A stretch of 64,000 nt of DNA from Candidatus Bathyarchaeota archaeon (GCA_007050885.1 SMYQ01000001.1:33805-97804); one strand, 5' to 3'; positions 17,187 to 25,834 are shown, numbered from the stretch's first letter. The notes: a model not told the origin generated them from the letters alone. A program made the numbers and translations.

Positions 17187-17615
17187 ATGCTTTGTGAAAT
17201 ATGCGGAGAAAAAAAGACAAGTGCGCGAGTAAATATTGATGGCCTGGTCTTCGCTGCTTGCGAAGACTGCACAAAATTCGGAAACGTCCTTGCGGAGCGT
17301 ATCCTCGTGAAAGAGGTCAAGCCGGTCGAGGAAAGCAAAGAGGACATAGTACCGGACTATGCGAGGCGGATAAGGGATGCCCGGGAAAAGCGCGGGCTAA
17401 GCATGGAAGAGCTGGCGAACGCCCTTATGGAAAAAAAAACAGCCCTCGCCAAGGTTGAAAGTGGAAAAATGCTGCCAAACGAAAAGCTGGTCAAAAAGCT
17501 GGAGAAGTTCCTGGGAATAAGTATCCGCGGGGTTGTAGACGGTGTAGCAACAAAGAGCCAGACGAAGCATCCTGACGTGACTTTAGGGGACCTTGCCGTC
17601 GTGAAGAAGCGCTGA
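17187..17615 (+). CDS. multiprotein bridging factor 1-type HTH protein
   Basis: 142 residues from ATG 17187. The N-terminal zinc ribbon has C3-x2-C6 and C25-x2-C28. A linker of about 30 residues precedes a Cro/C1-type helix-turn-helix at about 58-112 (YARRIRDAREKRGLSMEELA, then KVESGKMLPNEKLVKKLEKFLGI). This order is the hallmark of archaeal MBF1, a DNA- or ribosome-associated regulator. The C-terminal tail is basic (VVKKR). It is the last gene of the run that starts at 12485, AMMECR1 and pcm. Confidence 0.9.
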   Translation: MLCEICGEKKTSARVNIDGLVFAACEDCTKFGNVLAERILVKEVKPVEESKEDIVPDYARRIRDAREKRGLSMEELANALMEKKTALAKVESGKMLPNEKLVKKLEKFLGISIRGVVDGVATKSQTKHPDVTLGDLAVVKKR

Positions 17616-17716
17616 ACTTCATAAACAGCATTCTCTCGGGGTTTGGACAAGTGCTGTGCCATATATTGTGTCTCAAGGTAATATTCTTCACCATTTATAG
17701 CACATGCAACACATAA

Positions 17717-17722
17717 TTTTTT
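17717..17722 (+). terminator. T-tract after the MBF1 gene
   Basis: A run of six T about 100 bp beyond the MBF1 stop is consistent with archaeal T-tract termination. No strong hairpin is visible. Confidence 0.35.
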
Positions 17723-17760
17723 GGTGATTATTGACCCAGGGTTACCACACTGATTTTGTT

Positions 17761-17787
17761 AAAAAAGTCCTCATTCTGTTAAAAAAA
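17761..17787 (-). terminator. tandem T-tracts after methionine aminopeptidase
   Basis: On the minus strand, runs of seven and six T (plus-strand A runs at 17781-17787 and 17761-17766) follow the aminopeptidase stop. Each is followed by the same AAC(A) context, giving a direct repeat of about 11 bp. This is best read as two archaeal U-tract terminators. Confidence 0.45.
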
Positions 17788-17850
17788 TCGCCCAGAAAGG
17801 TCACTTATTTAACAAAGCCCAGTAAATCAGAAAGTTTAAATACACAATAT

Positions 17851-17870
17851 CTGTCGAACCCTATCGACAG
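17851..17870. promoter_or_regulatory. CTGTCGA inverted repeat
   Basis: Seven-base arms (17851-17857 and 17864-17870) flank six bases, just beyond the aminopeptidase stop. A plus-oriented TTTAAATA lies at 17834-17841. It could be a hairpin in the 3' end of the aminopeptidase mRNA or a protein site. TGTCGAACC here recurs, inverted, at 37089-37097. Confidence 0.35.
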
Positions 17871-17874
17871 TTCA

Positions 17875-18729
17875 TTATGTGAGCTGCTCCACCTTCCCTT
17901 CCTTCACTAAGAAGGTGTTTTCGGCTTGGCTCACGATGCCGCCCGACACCTCCACCAGCAGAGGGTAGTTGTGCAGGGAACCGTCGCGGGACAGGAGACG
18001 AAGGTATTCAGGCTTGGAAACCCACCGGGAACAAAAGGGTAGTGTCTTGAACTTCGTTACTTCGCTGAGGACGGCCCTTGGCCCAGGAAGGCGCTGGCGC
18101 TTCGGCTTCACGAGTCTGTAAATCTCAGATGCTGGCCCGCTTTTTACCCGGCCGCTGCCGGTGGTAGCGAACGGCTCCAGGGCGAATATTCCTTCACCTA
18201 TTTCTTTTTTTGAGCCGGAGTCATAATTGTAGATGCTGAACCCACCATGGAGGAGCCACCGGTCTATTTTGTGGCCCGTGAGGTTGACTATCGGCGAGAA
18301 ACCGCGGGCAAGTATTGCCGACTCGATTGCTTTGCCTATATCACTCAACGTGGCCTTTGGGCCCCTGTTGAGCAGCACCTCCGTCCCTGCAGCAAGACCT
18401 TCATTGGCGGCAGCTTTCAGCTCGTCATGCTCGCCCAGGTCGATGGTCATGGCATTGTCAACTGGCCAGCCATCTATGTGAGCGCCGAAGTCTATCTTGA
18501 CTATCTGTCCCTCTTCGAATTTTTTGTCACTCCTGGGCTTTGGCGTAAAGTGGGCAGCCACGTCATCGATTGAAATATTCACTGGGAAGGCCGGGAGCGC
18601 CCCTCCGTCACGGATGCGAGACTCAATCAATTCTGCAACCTCAATAAGGGTTGTGCCCGGAACGACCCGTTTTGGCAATTCCACCCTTATGGCCCTGCAA
18701 ATATTCCCCGCCTTTTTTAGGACATCCAC
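17875..18729 (-). CDS. map: methionine aminopeptidase, type 2
   Basis: 284 residues from GTG 18729. The pita-bread fold residues are in order: PAFPVNIS at 46-53, H60 in AAHFTP, metal ligands D80 (IDFGAHIDGW) and D91, H153 in TGHKID, H161 in LHGG, a Glu in FALEPFAT and the last Glu in SQAENTF. The long insert between D91 and H153 and the C-terminal part fit the archaeal/eukaryotic type 2 enzyme. It removes the initiator methionine from nascent proteins. It has its own TATA box at 25 nt and is divergent from the CBS gene. Confidence 0.95.
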   Translation of the reverse strand: MDVLKKAGNICRAIRVELPKRVVPGTTLIEVAELIESRIRDGGALPAFPVNISIDDVAAHFTPKPRSDKKFEEGQIVKIDFGAHIDGWPVDNAMTIDLGEHDELKAAANEGLAAGTEVLLNRGPKATLSDIGKAIESAILARGFSPIVNLTGHKIDRWLLHGGFSIYNYDSGSKKEIGEGIFALEPFATTGSGRVKSGPASEIYRLVKPKRQRLPGPRAVLSEVTKFKTLPFCSRWVSKPEYLRLLSRDGSLHNYPLLVEVSGGIVSQAENTFLVKEGKVEQLT

Positions 18730-18748
18730 ACCTGCGATTGCGGGCCAA

Positions 18749-18785
18749 AATTAAAACTTTTCCGTTGGGGGAAAGCTCTAAATAC
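18749..18785. promoter_or_regulatory. divergent promoters of map and the CBS gene
   Basis: Minus-strand GTTTTAATT (18749-18757) is centred about 25 nt before GTG 18729. Plus-strand CTAAATAC (18778-18785) is centred about 25 nt before ATG 18806. The intergenic region is only 76 bp. Confidence 0.5.
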
Positions 18786-18805
18786 TAGCTTATTTTCTCA
18801 TTTAC

Positions 18806-19192
18806 ATGAAAGTCGAAGATGTCGAGTACAGGGACGAATATATTATCGTTGACCCAAAGAAGACAGTCAAAATAACCGCAGAAAAAATACTTGATGGTTT
18901 TCCTGCAGTCATAGCAGCCATTGTCGTGAAGGCAGGGGAACCTATGGGAATCATATACCTTGACACAATTGTGAGGCACTGCGTGATTGGAAAGAAGAGC
19001 GCTGGAAAAACGGCTGTTGATGCCATAATGGACAAGAACATCCTGAAGGTGACAGACCATGAGGACATAGAACTTGTGAAACAGAAAGTCGCCCAGTTCA
19101 AGCCATATGGTATTATCGTTATAGACTCCCAAGGTGCAATCAAAGGCTTCATAAGCTCAAGGGACTGGGCAGTGATAATCGGCGTTAAGTAA
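18806..19192 (+). CDS. CBS-domain protein
   Basis: 128 residues, consistent with one pair of CBS motifs (a Bateman module) and nothing else. The first half runs from IIVDPKKTV to GIIYLDTIV; the second from VDAIMDKNI to GFISSRDW. Such stand-alone proteins sense adenosine nucleotides or SAM and regulate partners. The partner is not evident here: neighbours are methionine aminopeptidase and a tRNA-processing fusion, transcribed from separate promoters. Confidence 0.85.
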   Translation: MKVEDVEYRDEYIIVDPKKTVKITAEKILDGFPAVIAAIVVKAGEPMGIIYLDTIVRHCVIGKKSAGKTAVDAIMDKNILKVTDHEDIELVKQKVAQFKPYGIIVIDSQGAIKGFISSRDWAVIIGVK

Positions 19193-19215
19193 ATGGATGC
19201 TTGCACAGGCAAGCG

Positions 19216-19225
19216 TTATTAATAT
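19216..19225 (+). promoter_or_regulatory. TATA box of the TsaC-CCA fusion gene
   Basis: TTATTAATAT is centred about 23 nt before GTG 19243. Confidence 0.45.
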
Positions 19226-19242
19226 TCTTGCCAATTCCTTGA

Positions 19243-20976
19243 GTGATAAGTTTAAAGGATGCGGGACGGATTATCGGCGCGGGGGGTGTGGTAGCCTATC
19301 CGACTGAGACTGCATATGGCCTGGGCGCGAGCGCTTTCGACGCTGATGCTGTTGAGAAGGTCTACCGACTTAAGGGGCGACAAAGGAAAAAGAAAATACC
19401 TGTCATCGTCTCAGATGTTGGTGACCTGGAAGGCCATGCATTCGTGAATGAGTTGGGACACTATCTGAGCAGACACCTGCATCCCGGTCCCCTAAATATA
19501 GTGGTCAATAGTGAACTGCCTTGGTTGGGGGCATTCCGCATCAGCTCATCGCCCATAGCAAGTGAGCTCGCAAAGTTGTCAGGTCCAATAACTGCGACCT
19601 CCGCAAACAAGGCTGGCGGAAAAACACCCTTCAGCCCAAAAGATGTAAAAATGCATCTGGATGTTCCGATTGTCGGAAAGAAAGTTTTGGCTACCGGCTC
19701 CGTATCAACCGTTTATGACCCTTTTACATTCAGCTTGTTGAGGAGGGGCGCAATGCCCGAGACTACAATAAAGCGGTATGTTGTCGCATTCAATGTTCTG
19801 AAAGGGGTCAAGCCATCAGAGAGTGAAGTGAAAAAAACTGTGGCGCTTGGTGGGGAAGTTTTGCGGCTTGTGAAAAAAAAACACAGGAAGTCGCTGCTCG
19901 GTGGGAGCGTCGCCAAGGGTACCTTCACGAAGTCTGTCAACGACATTGACATTTTCCTGTTGTTCCCAAAGGAGGACTGCCTGAAGGAAAAAATTGAATT
20001 CCTGAAAAAAGTTGCGGGCTCATTCAGCAAACGGGTGGAAGTCAGCTATGCCCAGCACCCTTATGTGAAGGCCAGATACAAGGGTGTGAGTGTCGAACTC
20101 GTTCCTGCATATGAAACCAAGCCCCCCGAAATTCTGTCAGCCGCCGACCGCAGCAGGTGGCACGTGAAATTCGTAAGCGGCCTCCCTGAAAATGTCAAGG
20201 ACGAGGTGCGGGTGCTCAAACGATTCTGCAAAGGTATTGGCGTCTACGGTGCAGAGGCCCGCATCGAAGGGTTTAGTGCATATGCCATGGAGGTGCTTGT
20301 CAGCAGGGCAGGAAGCTTTGTCAAGGCACTGGAAAAACTCGCCGAGATGAAGTGGCCAATCCGGCTCAGCGACCCGGTAGATGAAAACCGAAACGTCCTG
20401 GCATCCGTGAGCAGGGGGAGTTTCGAGCTGCTGAAGGAAGCCGCAAAGGAATTCCTAAAGTCGCCCGGCGAAAATTTCTTCTTTCCCGTAAAGCCGAGAC
20501 CGCTCAAGAAGCTCCCGAAAATCAGGAACAAGTCGCTGTTGGTCCTGAAAAAACCCAAAATGGTCGAGGATGCCGTGTGGGGAAACGCAAAGAAGCGGGC
20601 GAGAAAAATAGAGAGAAACGCCAGATTGGACGGCTACCTTGTGAAAAGGTGGTCCGTCTTTGTGAGCAGGGATGTCTTCGTGCTTTTCGAGCTTTTCCCG
20701 GGCGACAGCGAACTTCTGGTAAAGGGCCCGCCAAGGGGCAAGAAACAGCACGTAAAAAAGTTCAAGAGCGCTCATCCTGCGTGGTTCGTGGAGGGTGGGC
20801 GGCTATATACCCGAAAAAAGCGGCGTTTTCCGAGCTTTTCCAAGCTGGTTCGGAATTTTGAAGAGGCAGAGGTCTTCACAGGGAGTGCAATTGAGGGGAC
20901 CTACAAAAAGATGAGAAAAAAGGAAAAGGAGTGGGTCACCCTCTTTTTTGTCAACAAGAAGCCCTGGGAGTATTAG
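19243..20976 (+). CDS. TsaC/Sua5-type domain fused to CCA-adding enzyme
   Basis: 577 residues from GTG 19243. Residues 1-175 are a YrdC domain: YPTETAYGLG at 19-28, the basic patch KGRQRKKKIP at 44-53, TSAN at 119-122, and a C-terminal STVYDP...LLRRGA block. This domain makes threonylcarbamoyl-AMP for tRNA t6A37. Residues about 185-577 are an archaeal class I CCA tRNA nucleotidyltransferase: nucleotidyl motif LLGGSVAKGTF, then DID at 234-236; later GFSAYAMEVL and DPVDENRN, and an Arg/Lys-rich tail. The frame is continuous through the junction with no internal start needed. Both halves act on tRNA, so this is a two-step tRNA maturation protein. I do not know this fusion from standard genomes. 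The YrdC part lacks the Sua5 C-terminal domain. Confidence 0.88.
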   Translation: MISLKDAGRIIGAGGVVAYPTETAYGLGASAFDADAVEKVYRLKGRQRKKKIPVIVSDVGDLEGHAFVNELGHYLSRHLHPGPLNIVVNSELPWLGAFRISSSPIASELAKLSGPITATSANKAGGKTPFSPKDVKMHLDVPIVGKKVLATGSVSTVYDPFTFSLLRRGAMPETTIKRYVVAFNVLKGVKPSESEVKKTVALGGEVLRLVKKKHRKSLLGGSVAKGTFTKSVNDIDIFLLFPKEDCLKEKIEFLKKVAGSFSKRVEVSYAQHPYVKARYKGVSVELVPAYETKPPEILSAADRSRWHVKFVSGLPENVKDEVRVLKRFCKGIGVYGAEARIEGFSAYAMEVLVSRAGSFVKALEKLAEMKWPIRLSDPVDENRNVLASVSRGSFELLKEAAKEFLKSPGENFFFPVKPRPLKKLPKIRNKSLLVLKKPKMVEDAVWGNAKKRARKIERNARLDGYLVKRWSVFVSRDVFVLFELFPGDSELLVKGPPRGKKQHVKKFKSAHPAWFVEGGRLYTRKKRRFPSFSKLVRNFEEAEVFTGSAIEGTYKKMRKKEKEWVTLFFVNKKPWEY

Positions 20977-20992
20977 GGAGTGCTCCTTAACA

Positions 20993-21000
20993 CTTATATG
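20993..21000 (+). promoter_or_regulatory. TATA box of the pilus operon
   Basis: CTTATATG is centred about 25 nt upstream of GTG 21021. It is the only promoter I see for the nine-kilobase run of overlapping genes to 30371. Confidence 0.55.
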
Positions 21001-21020
21001 TCTGCAATCCTCTTAGTTTC

Positions 21021-23186
21021 GTGGCTTTTAAGCTAAGAAGGACTGCGAAGAAGGTTAAGAAAACGCGAGCTAATGTAATCATACAGTCCATCGTCAACAG
21101 GCTGAGGCGGAAGCTTGAGGGCCGGGTCCAGACAAGGGTTCTCGAAAAAGCAAAGGAAATGAAGGTAGACATAAAGGATGAGGACCTTGACAAGATTGTC
21201 AAAGACGAGGTCGACAGACTTCTGCGGCAGGAAATGGGCTCAATCGAAGAAGCTTCCGTTATCGCGATAAATGAGCCTGCAAAAACCAAAGAAGTCCTGA
21301 CGCGGGTGTTAAGGAAGCTTGAGCAGCGGCTGGACCAGATCGTCGCACCTTCAATAGCTTTCGATATGCGCAAACTTCCGGAGGACACGGAGTTCGAAGG
21401 AAAGCCCCTAAAAAGAGGGCTGAGTCAGTCCGTGCAGCCCGAGGGGGAAGGTAGGAAGGTGGGCGCGCCCATTATAGGAGACGTTGGGGGTGGCGACAGC
21501 AGGTATATGGTCCCATTCGGTTTCGTGGCACCGATGTTCAAACAAATGACTGGGAGACAAATAATCGAAAAAGTCCAGGGGCTCTATCACGTGCCATTCG
21601 AACAGGGAGAAAAAGAAAAACAGAAGCTGAAGGAAACATATTCACTCATTCCGGAAGTGCCGAAACCAGGCGAGAGTGTGTTCGCGTGGGCCCACATACA
21701 TTGGGAACCAAAAAGCAAGGAACTCATTTATGAAGTCATAGAGCCAACGCTAAGCCTCTCTGAAAGGAACCTCATAAAGAGGCTTGAAGACAAGCTTGAG
21801 GAAAAACTGGATGCCATCTACACCATCGACGGTCAACAGAAACACAGGGAATACCTGCGCTCAAAAATAAAGGAGGTTATAGACCTCTTTGGCTGGAAAA
21901 TAAGCCCTGAAACGACGCCAAAGATAGAGTACTACATATTCAGGGACTTCATTGGCCTGGGAAGGATAGAGGCATTTATGCATGACCCGAATATCGAAGA
22001 TATCAGCTGCGATGGTGTGAACATCCCCGTTTACATATTTCACCGGAGACCTGAATTCAACCAGATGAAAACAAACGTTCGTTTCACCAACAAAGAAGAA
22101 CTGGATAGCTTTGTGATAAAGCTGGCCCAGAAAGGAGGGAAGAGCATTTCGGTGGCGCATCCGCTGCTGGATGCATCGCTGCCGGACGGGTCACGACTGC
22201 AGGCCACCTTGGGAAGCGATATTGCCAGGCGCGGGAGCAACTTCACCATAAGAAAATTCCTGAAGGAACCGCTCACGCCAACGAAGCTGATTGACTTTGG
22301 GACGGCCAGCTCAATATCGCTTGCATATCTCTGGTTCTGTGTCGAATACGGAAAGAGCATCCTAGTCTCGGGAACGACTGCAACAGGTAAGACAAGTTTT
22401 CTCAACGCAATAAGTTTGTTCATACGTCCAGAGCTGAAGGTCGTCTCAATAGAAGACACGGCAGAGCTGATGCTAACCTTGCCAAACTGGGTTCCACATG
22501 TGGCGAGGCTCGGCTACGGTGAAAAGAGCTATGGCGCCGTTGAAATGTTTGATTTGCTTAAGGCAGCTCTGAGACAGAGGCCTGACTACGTAATAGTCGG
22601 GGAGGTCAGGGGAAAGGAAGCCAGCACGATGTTCCAGGGGATGGCCACGGGTCATCCCGCACTGTCGACAATACACTCGGACAGCCTGCAACGGCTTGTC
22701 GACCGGCTCACCACTCCGCCAATAAGCCTGAGCGCCGCACTTCTGGAAAACTTGGATGTCGTTGTTTTCTTGGAAAGAACAAAGATGCAGGGCAAATTTA
22801 TCAGGCGTATAAACAGAATATATGAAGTTGCCGGTGTTAACGTCCGCGAAGCGAAGATAATCCCCAACAAACTTTTTGAGTGGGACCCGGTCAAGGACGA
22901 AATAAACCTGGTAGGCAAGAGCGCGATTCTCAAAAAGATTTCCGACTTCAAAGGGATAGATTATGACACCATTTACAAAGAGCTCGAGAGACGGTCGCTC
23001 TTTATTGAGTGGCTCAAAATGAACAATGTCCTGAAGTTCCAGGATTTCGGAAGATGGGTCCAGTCTTATTACTCCGACACTGAGAAGGTCATGAAGATGG
23101 TGGTTACTGATGTCAGAAGAAAAGTACAAAAAGAGGGCGGTGAAGTGGGCCCTGAAGAACTTCGGGAATCTGGCGAACAAGCTTGA
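21021..23186 (+). CDS. type IV pilus/archaellum-type secretion ATPase (FlaI/TadA family)
   Basis: 721 residues from GTG 21021. The N-terminal 200 residues are a charged, helical extension; the family core usually totals about 500-550. The core begins near residue 220. Walker A is GTTATGKTS at 451-459, an Asp box (SIEDTAEL) follows, Walker B is DYVIVGEVRGKEA at about 522-534, and the His box is STIHSD. The protein forms a hexameric cytoplasmic ATPase that powers pilin extraction and polymerisation. No archaellum genes (flaB, flaGFH) are present, so a pilus or pseudopilus is more likely than a motor. The next gene starts 77 bases before its stop. Confidence 0.93.
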   Translation: MAFKLRRTAKKVKKTRANVIIQSIVNRLRRKLEGRVQTRVLEKAKEMKVDIKDEDLDKIVKDEVDRLLRQEMGSIEEASVIAINEPAKTKEVLTRVLRKLEQRLDQIVAPSIAFDMRKLPEDTEFEGKPLKRGLSQSVQPEGEGRKVGAPIIGDVGGGDSRYMVPFGFVAPMFKQMTGRQIIEKVQGLYHVPFEQGEKEKQKLKETYSLIPEVPKPGESVFAWAHIHWEPKSKELIYEVIEPTLSLSERNLIKRLEDKLEEKLDAIYTIDGQQKHREYLRSKIKEVIDLFGWKISPETTPKIEYYIFRDFIGLGRIEAFMHDPNIEDISCDGVNIPVYIFHRRPEFNQMKTNVRFTNKEELDSFVIKLAQKGGKSISVAHPLLDASLPDGSRLQATLGSDIARRGSNFTIRKFLKEPLTPTKLIDFGTASSISLAYLWFCVEYGKSILVSGTTATGKTSFLNAISLFIRPELKVVSIEDTAELMLTLPNWVPHVARLGYGEKSYGAVEMFDLLKAALRQRPDYVIVGEVRGKEASTMFQGMATGHPALSTIHSDSLQRLVDRLTTPPISLSAALLENLDVVVFLERTKMQGKFIRRINRIYEVAGVNVREAKIIPNKLFEWDPVKDEINLVGKSAILKKISDFKGIDYDTIYKELERRSLFIEWLKMNNVLKFQDFGRWVQSYYSDTEKVMKMVVTDVRRKVQKEGGEVGPEELRESGEQA

Positions 23187-23982
23187 ACTCCCGGTCCTCA
23201 TAAAGCCCAGTCTCAAAAAGTCAGGCATACCCATGACGGCAGAGGAATATTCCACCCTGCTCCTGGCCGCTGCAATGGTCATCCCGCTGGTACTTGCCTT
23301 TCTTTCCACCATGGTTCTGATAATTCTCGGCACAAGCCTGATAATGTTGGTGCCATACTTCGTGATGATATTTGGGGTTTTTGCAGCCATAATTTTCGGG
23401 GGCGGGTACATATACCCGGGTATGAAGACCTCGGACATCAAGAAGAATATAATGAATAATCTCCCGTTTGCGACGATTTACTTGACAACACTTTCCGGGT
23501 CTGGGATGAACTCATTTCAGATGTTCAAGATTCTAAGTCACTTCAAGGAATTTGGGGAAGTCAGCAAAGAGGCCCAGAGAATCGTAAGGGACGTCGAACT
23601 CCTGGGCATCGATGTGGCAACGGCCCTGGAGAGGGCCGCCGATAGAACCCCCAGTTCACAGCTCCGGGAATTACTCTGGGGCATGAGAAGCACAGTCACA
23701 ACAGGAGGGGACATGAACAATTTTCTCATAGAAAAATCCAGGAGTTATATGGGGGACTACCGCCGCTTCCTTGACAAGTTTGTCGACCAGCTTTCCATAC
23801 TCATGGAGGTCTACATAACTGCAGTCGTGGTTGGCTCGATATTTTTTATAATAATGGGAACCATCCTGGGATTGATGGGTGGCGGGGAGCCGTTGATTCT
23901 CATAAGGCTGCTGATTTACGTTGGGATACCAATAATGTCCGTAATGTTCATGGTGCTGATTGCGGGAATGAGCCCGGAGTGA
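23110..23982 (+). CDS. FlaJ/TadC-type pilus assembly membrane protein 1
   Basis: 290 residues from ATG 23110, a 77-base overlap with the ATPase gene. The overlap part (residues 1-26) looks like the usual amphipathic N-terminus of the family, so the long overlap seems real; the next Met is about residue 42. The T2SF region includes LTTLSGSGMNSFQMFKIL and the cytosolic helical core up to about residue 230. Membrane segments are at about 48-75, 80-100, 235-262 and 265-285. It serves as one half of the inner-membrane platform. The gene ends GTGA, overlapping the next start by four bases. Confidence 0.85.
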   Translation: MSEEKYKKRAVKWALKNFGNLANKLELPVLIKPSLKKSGIPMTAEEYSTLLLAAAMVIPLVLAFLSTMVLIILGTSLIMLVPYFVMIFGVFAAIIFGGGYIYPGMKTSDIKKNIMNNLPFATIYLTTLSGSGMNSFQMFKILSHFKEFGEVSKEAQRIVRDVELLGIDVATALERAADRTPSSQLRELLWGMRSTVTTGGDMNNFLIEKSRSYMGDYRRFLDKFVDQLSILMEVYITAVVVGSIFFIIMGTILGLMGGGEPLILIRLLIYVGIPIMSVMFMVLIAGMSPE

Positions 23983-25088
23983 TAAAAGTGGATTACATAA
24001 AAATCTCGGTTGGCTTGTCGATTGCACTGGTGGCCCTCGTCTTTGTAATGACTGGTTTTAGTGTTTCCAAGTCGCTGGCATATGCACCGTTGATGCTGCT
24101 TATGGGCTCGGCACCTTATTTTTTCACACGGTACTTCAAATATACAAAACTTAAAGGGATGGAAGAGTCCTTCCCTGAATTTCTTAGAAGCCTTTCGGAA
24201 TCGCAAAAGAGCGGGATAACATTTCCTCAGGCAATCGTAAACTCTGCAAAGATAGATTATGGGCCCCTGTCTGAAGAAATAAAAAAAATGGGCTTCCAGC
24301 TGAGCTGGGGGGTGCCCCTGCCAAAGGTGCTGGAAAAATTTTCCGAACGTGTCAAGGAAAGCGACTTTCTTAGGCGAAGCATAGCAATAATCCTTGAGTC
24401 ATACAGGAGCGGCGGCGATGTCGCCGAAGTCATGGAAAGCGTCGCGGAAAGTGCCAGGCTGGTCAAGGAACTCGAGTCGGAAAGAAAGAGCAAATTCAAC
24501 CAACAGCTCCTGATAATGTACGCCATCTACATAATCTTCATAATAATAATTGTGGCTTTGAACAAGATACTCCTGCCAATGTTCACGCTTTCAGCAAGTC
24601 AGGACATCGGTGGCATGAGCTTCGCAATGGGCACGCTAGACCCGGAATTTTACAGAACCATATTCCTCCACATGATCCTGATGCAGGCGGTCTTTGCGGG
24701 TCTTATAGCGGGCCAAGTCGGTGAAGGTTCTGTGATTGCGGGAATAAAGCACAGCGCAATAATGCTTGCAATGGGTTCACTTGCATTCATATTTTTCCTG
24801 CCCTCCCAGCAGGTACTCATAACGGTCGACGCCTCTTACGATGTGTTCCCTCCCGGGTCGCTCTACACAATCGAGGGTTTTGTCCTGAATATGGACAGGA
24901 CACCATTGAGCGGGGCCGACGTGGAAATAACCGTTAGCGGTACAGTTTACAGGACGGAAACGGATAACCTGGGGTTGTTCTCACGCGAGGTTTTGCTGCC
25001 AACACAGACGGGGAATCACAGGATACATATACGTGCAACTCATTCAGAGGGTGACGGAGAGTATACCTTGGAGGTGAGCATAGGTTGA
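23979..25088 (+). CDS. FlaJ/TadB-type platform protein with Ig-like C-terminal domain
   Basis: 369 residues from GTG 23979. Residues 1-270 are the T2SF platform: two N-terminal helices, a cytosolic core with LRSLSESQKSGITFPQAI, LESYRSGGDVAEVM, and further helices at about 170-190, 220-240 and 250-272. After the last helix comes a roughly 95-residue beta domain (about 275-369) with GSLYTIEGFVL, PLSGADVEITV and TDNLGLFS. This is the pattern of Big/carboxypeptidase-regulatory-like Ig folds. It would face outside the cell, which is unusual for a FlaJ/TadB protein. It overlaps the next gene as TTGA. Confidence 0.82.
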   Translation: MIKVDYIKISVGLSIALVALVFVMTGFSVSKSLAYAPLMLLMGSAPYFFTRYFKYTKLKGMEESFPEFLRSLSESQKSGITFPQAIVNSAKIDYGPLSEEIKKMGFQLSWGVPLPKVLEKFSERVKESDFLRRSIAIILESYRSGGDVAEVMESVAESARLVKELESERKSKFNQQLLIMYAIYIIFIIIIVALNKILLPMFTLSASQDIGGMSFAMGTLDPEFYRTIFLHMILMQAVFAGLIAGQVGEGSVIAGIKHSAIMLAMGSLAFIFFLPSQQVLITVDASYDVFPPGSLYTIEGFVLNMDRTPLSGADVEITVSGTVYRTETDNLGLFSREVLLPTQTGNHRIHIRATHSEGDGEYTLEVSIG

Positions 25089-25834
25089 AATGGTTTTTCC
25101 CAGTCTTCCTGCTGCTGGCGGCACATGCAGCTGAAGGCGACCGGATATGCGAAGCCTCAGAGATAGGTATCAACAAAGACTGTGCAATGATAAATCAGAA
25201 TTATATCTGCGACAGCTTCACTAACGACCTGCCACAGTATGACCCTGACTGCAACACTACAGTAGGGCAAACTTGTTTCGATTCGCTTTTCGCTTATTCC
25301 GGGGGGCGTGGCTCAAGTTGTTATCCTGGGAATTGCACTGAGGGAACCGGATGCACGACATCATGCACGTCAGACAGCCACTGCAATTCGGGATTTTGCG
25401 TGGGCAACACCTGCGAACCTGTTTGTGATGGTTGTAAACAGACTGCTACAAACTATGATGTTTATCCGTTCAGCACTACCATATATATGGGGGACCCAAC
25501 ATTCGTCAGTTTTCGCGTGAACAGGAGTTCTGGCGATTCTGCACCCGGCCTCACGGCTGACGGGCCGTGCACTCTGGATTACGATTCCTCAATAGACCTT
25601 GGTTCCGGTTATAGCATCGCGGTAGTAAAAGTAAGTGACTGTGTCTTCACGGGGCTTGGCAGTATCCGCCTGACTGTTACAGGGACAACGACGGCCTGGG
25701 GGGTTGTACATTTTCTCTCATATCCTGCAATGTCCTACTCATTGGGAGACACGCCGCGTGGAGTGGTTGGATACTCGTCCATGTCGGGCAATATGGGCGG
25801 CGTGCCGATTGAGGTGAAAACATGGGTAGGCTGA
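25085..25834 (+). CDS. small Cys-rich secreted protein of the pilus operon
   Basis: 249 residues from TTG 25085 (four-base overlap). The signal peptide is MKWFFPVFLLLAAHA. Residues 17-120 have about 18 cysteines, with CTSDSHCNSGFCVGNTC matching the units in the large protein at 12485-16081. Residues about 125-249 form a cysteine-poor beta domain. Perhaps a pilus tip or cap adhesin; this is inference from operon position. It overlaps the next gene by 13 bases. Confidence 0.7.
   Translation: MKWFFPVFLLLAAHAAEGDRICEASEIGINKDCAMINQNYICDSFTNDLPQYDPDCNTTVGQTCFDSLFAYSGGRGSSCYPGNCTEGTGCTTSCTSDSHCNSGFCVGNTCEPVCDGCKQTATNYDVYPFSTTIYMGDPTFVSFRVNRSSGDSAPGLTADGPCTLDYDSSIDLGSGYSIAVVKVSDCVFTGLGSIRLTVTGTTTAWGVVHFLSYPAMSYSLGDTPRGVVGYSSMSGNMGGVPIEVKTWVG

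Noticed and set aside
17616..17874. AT-rich gap with direct repeats as a replication origin or RNA gene
   Set aside because: Repeats are better explained by T-tract terminators of convergent genes; no Cdc6/Orc1 gene, no tRNA or structured RNA could be recognised.
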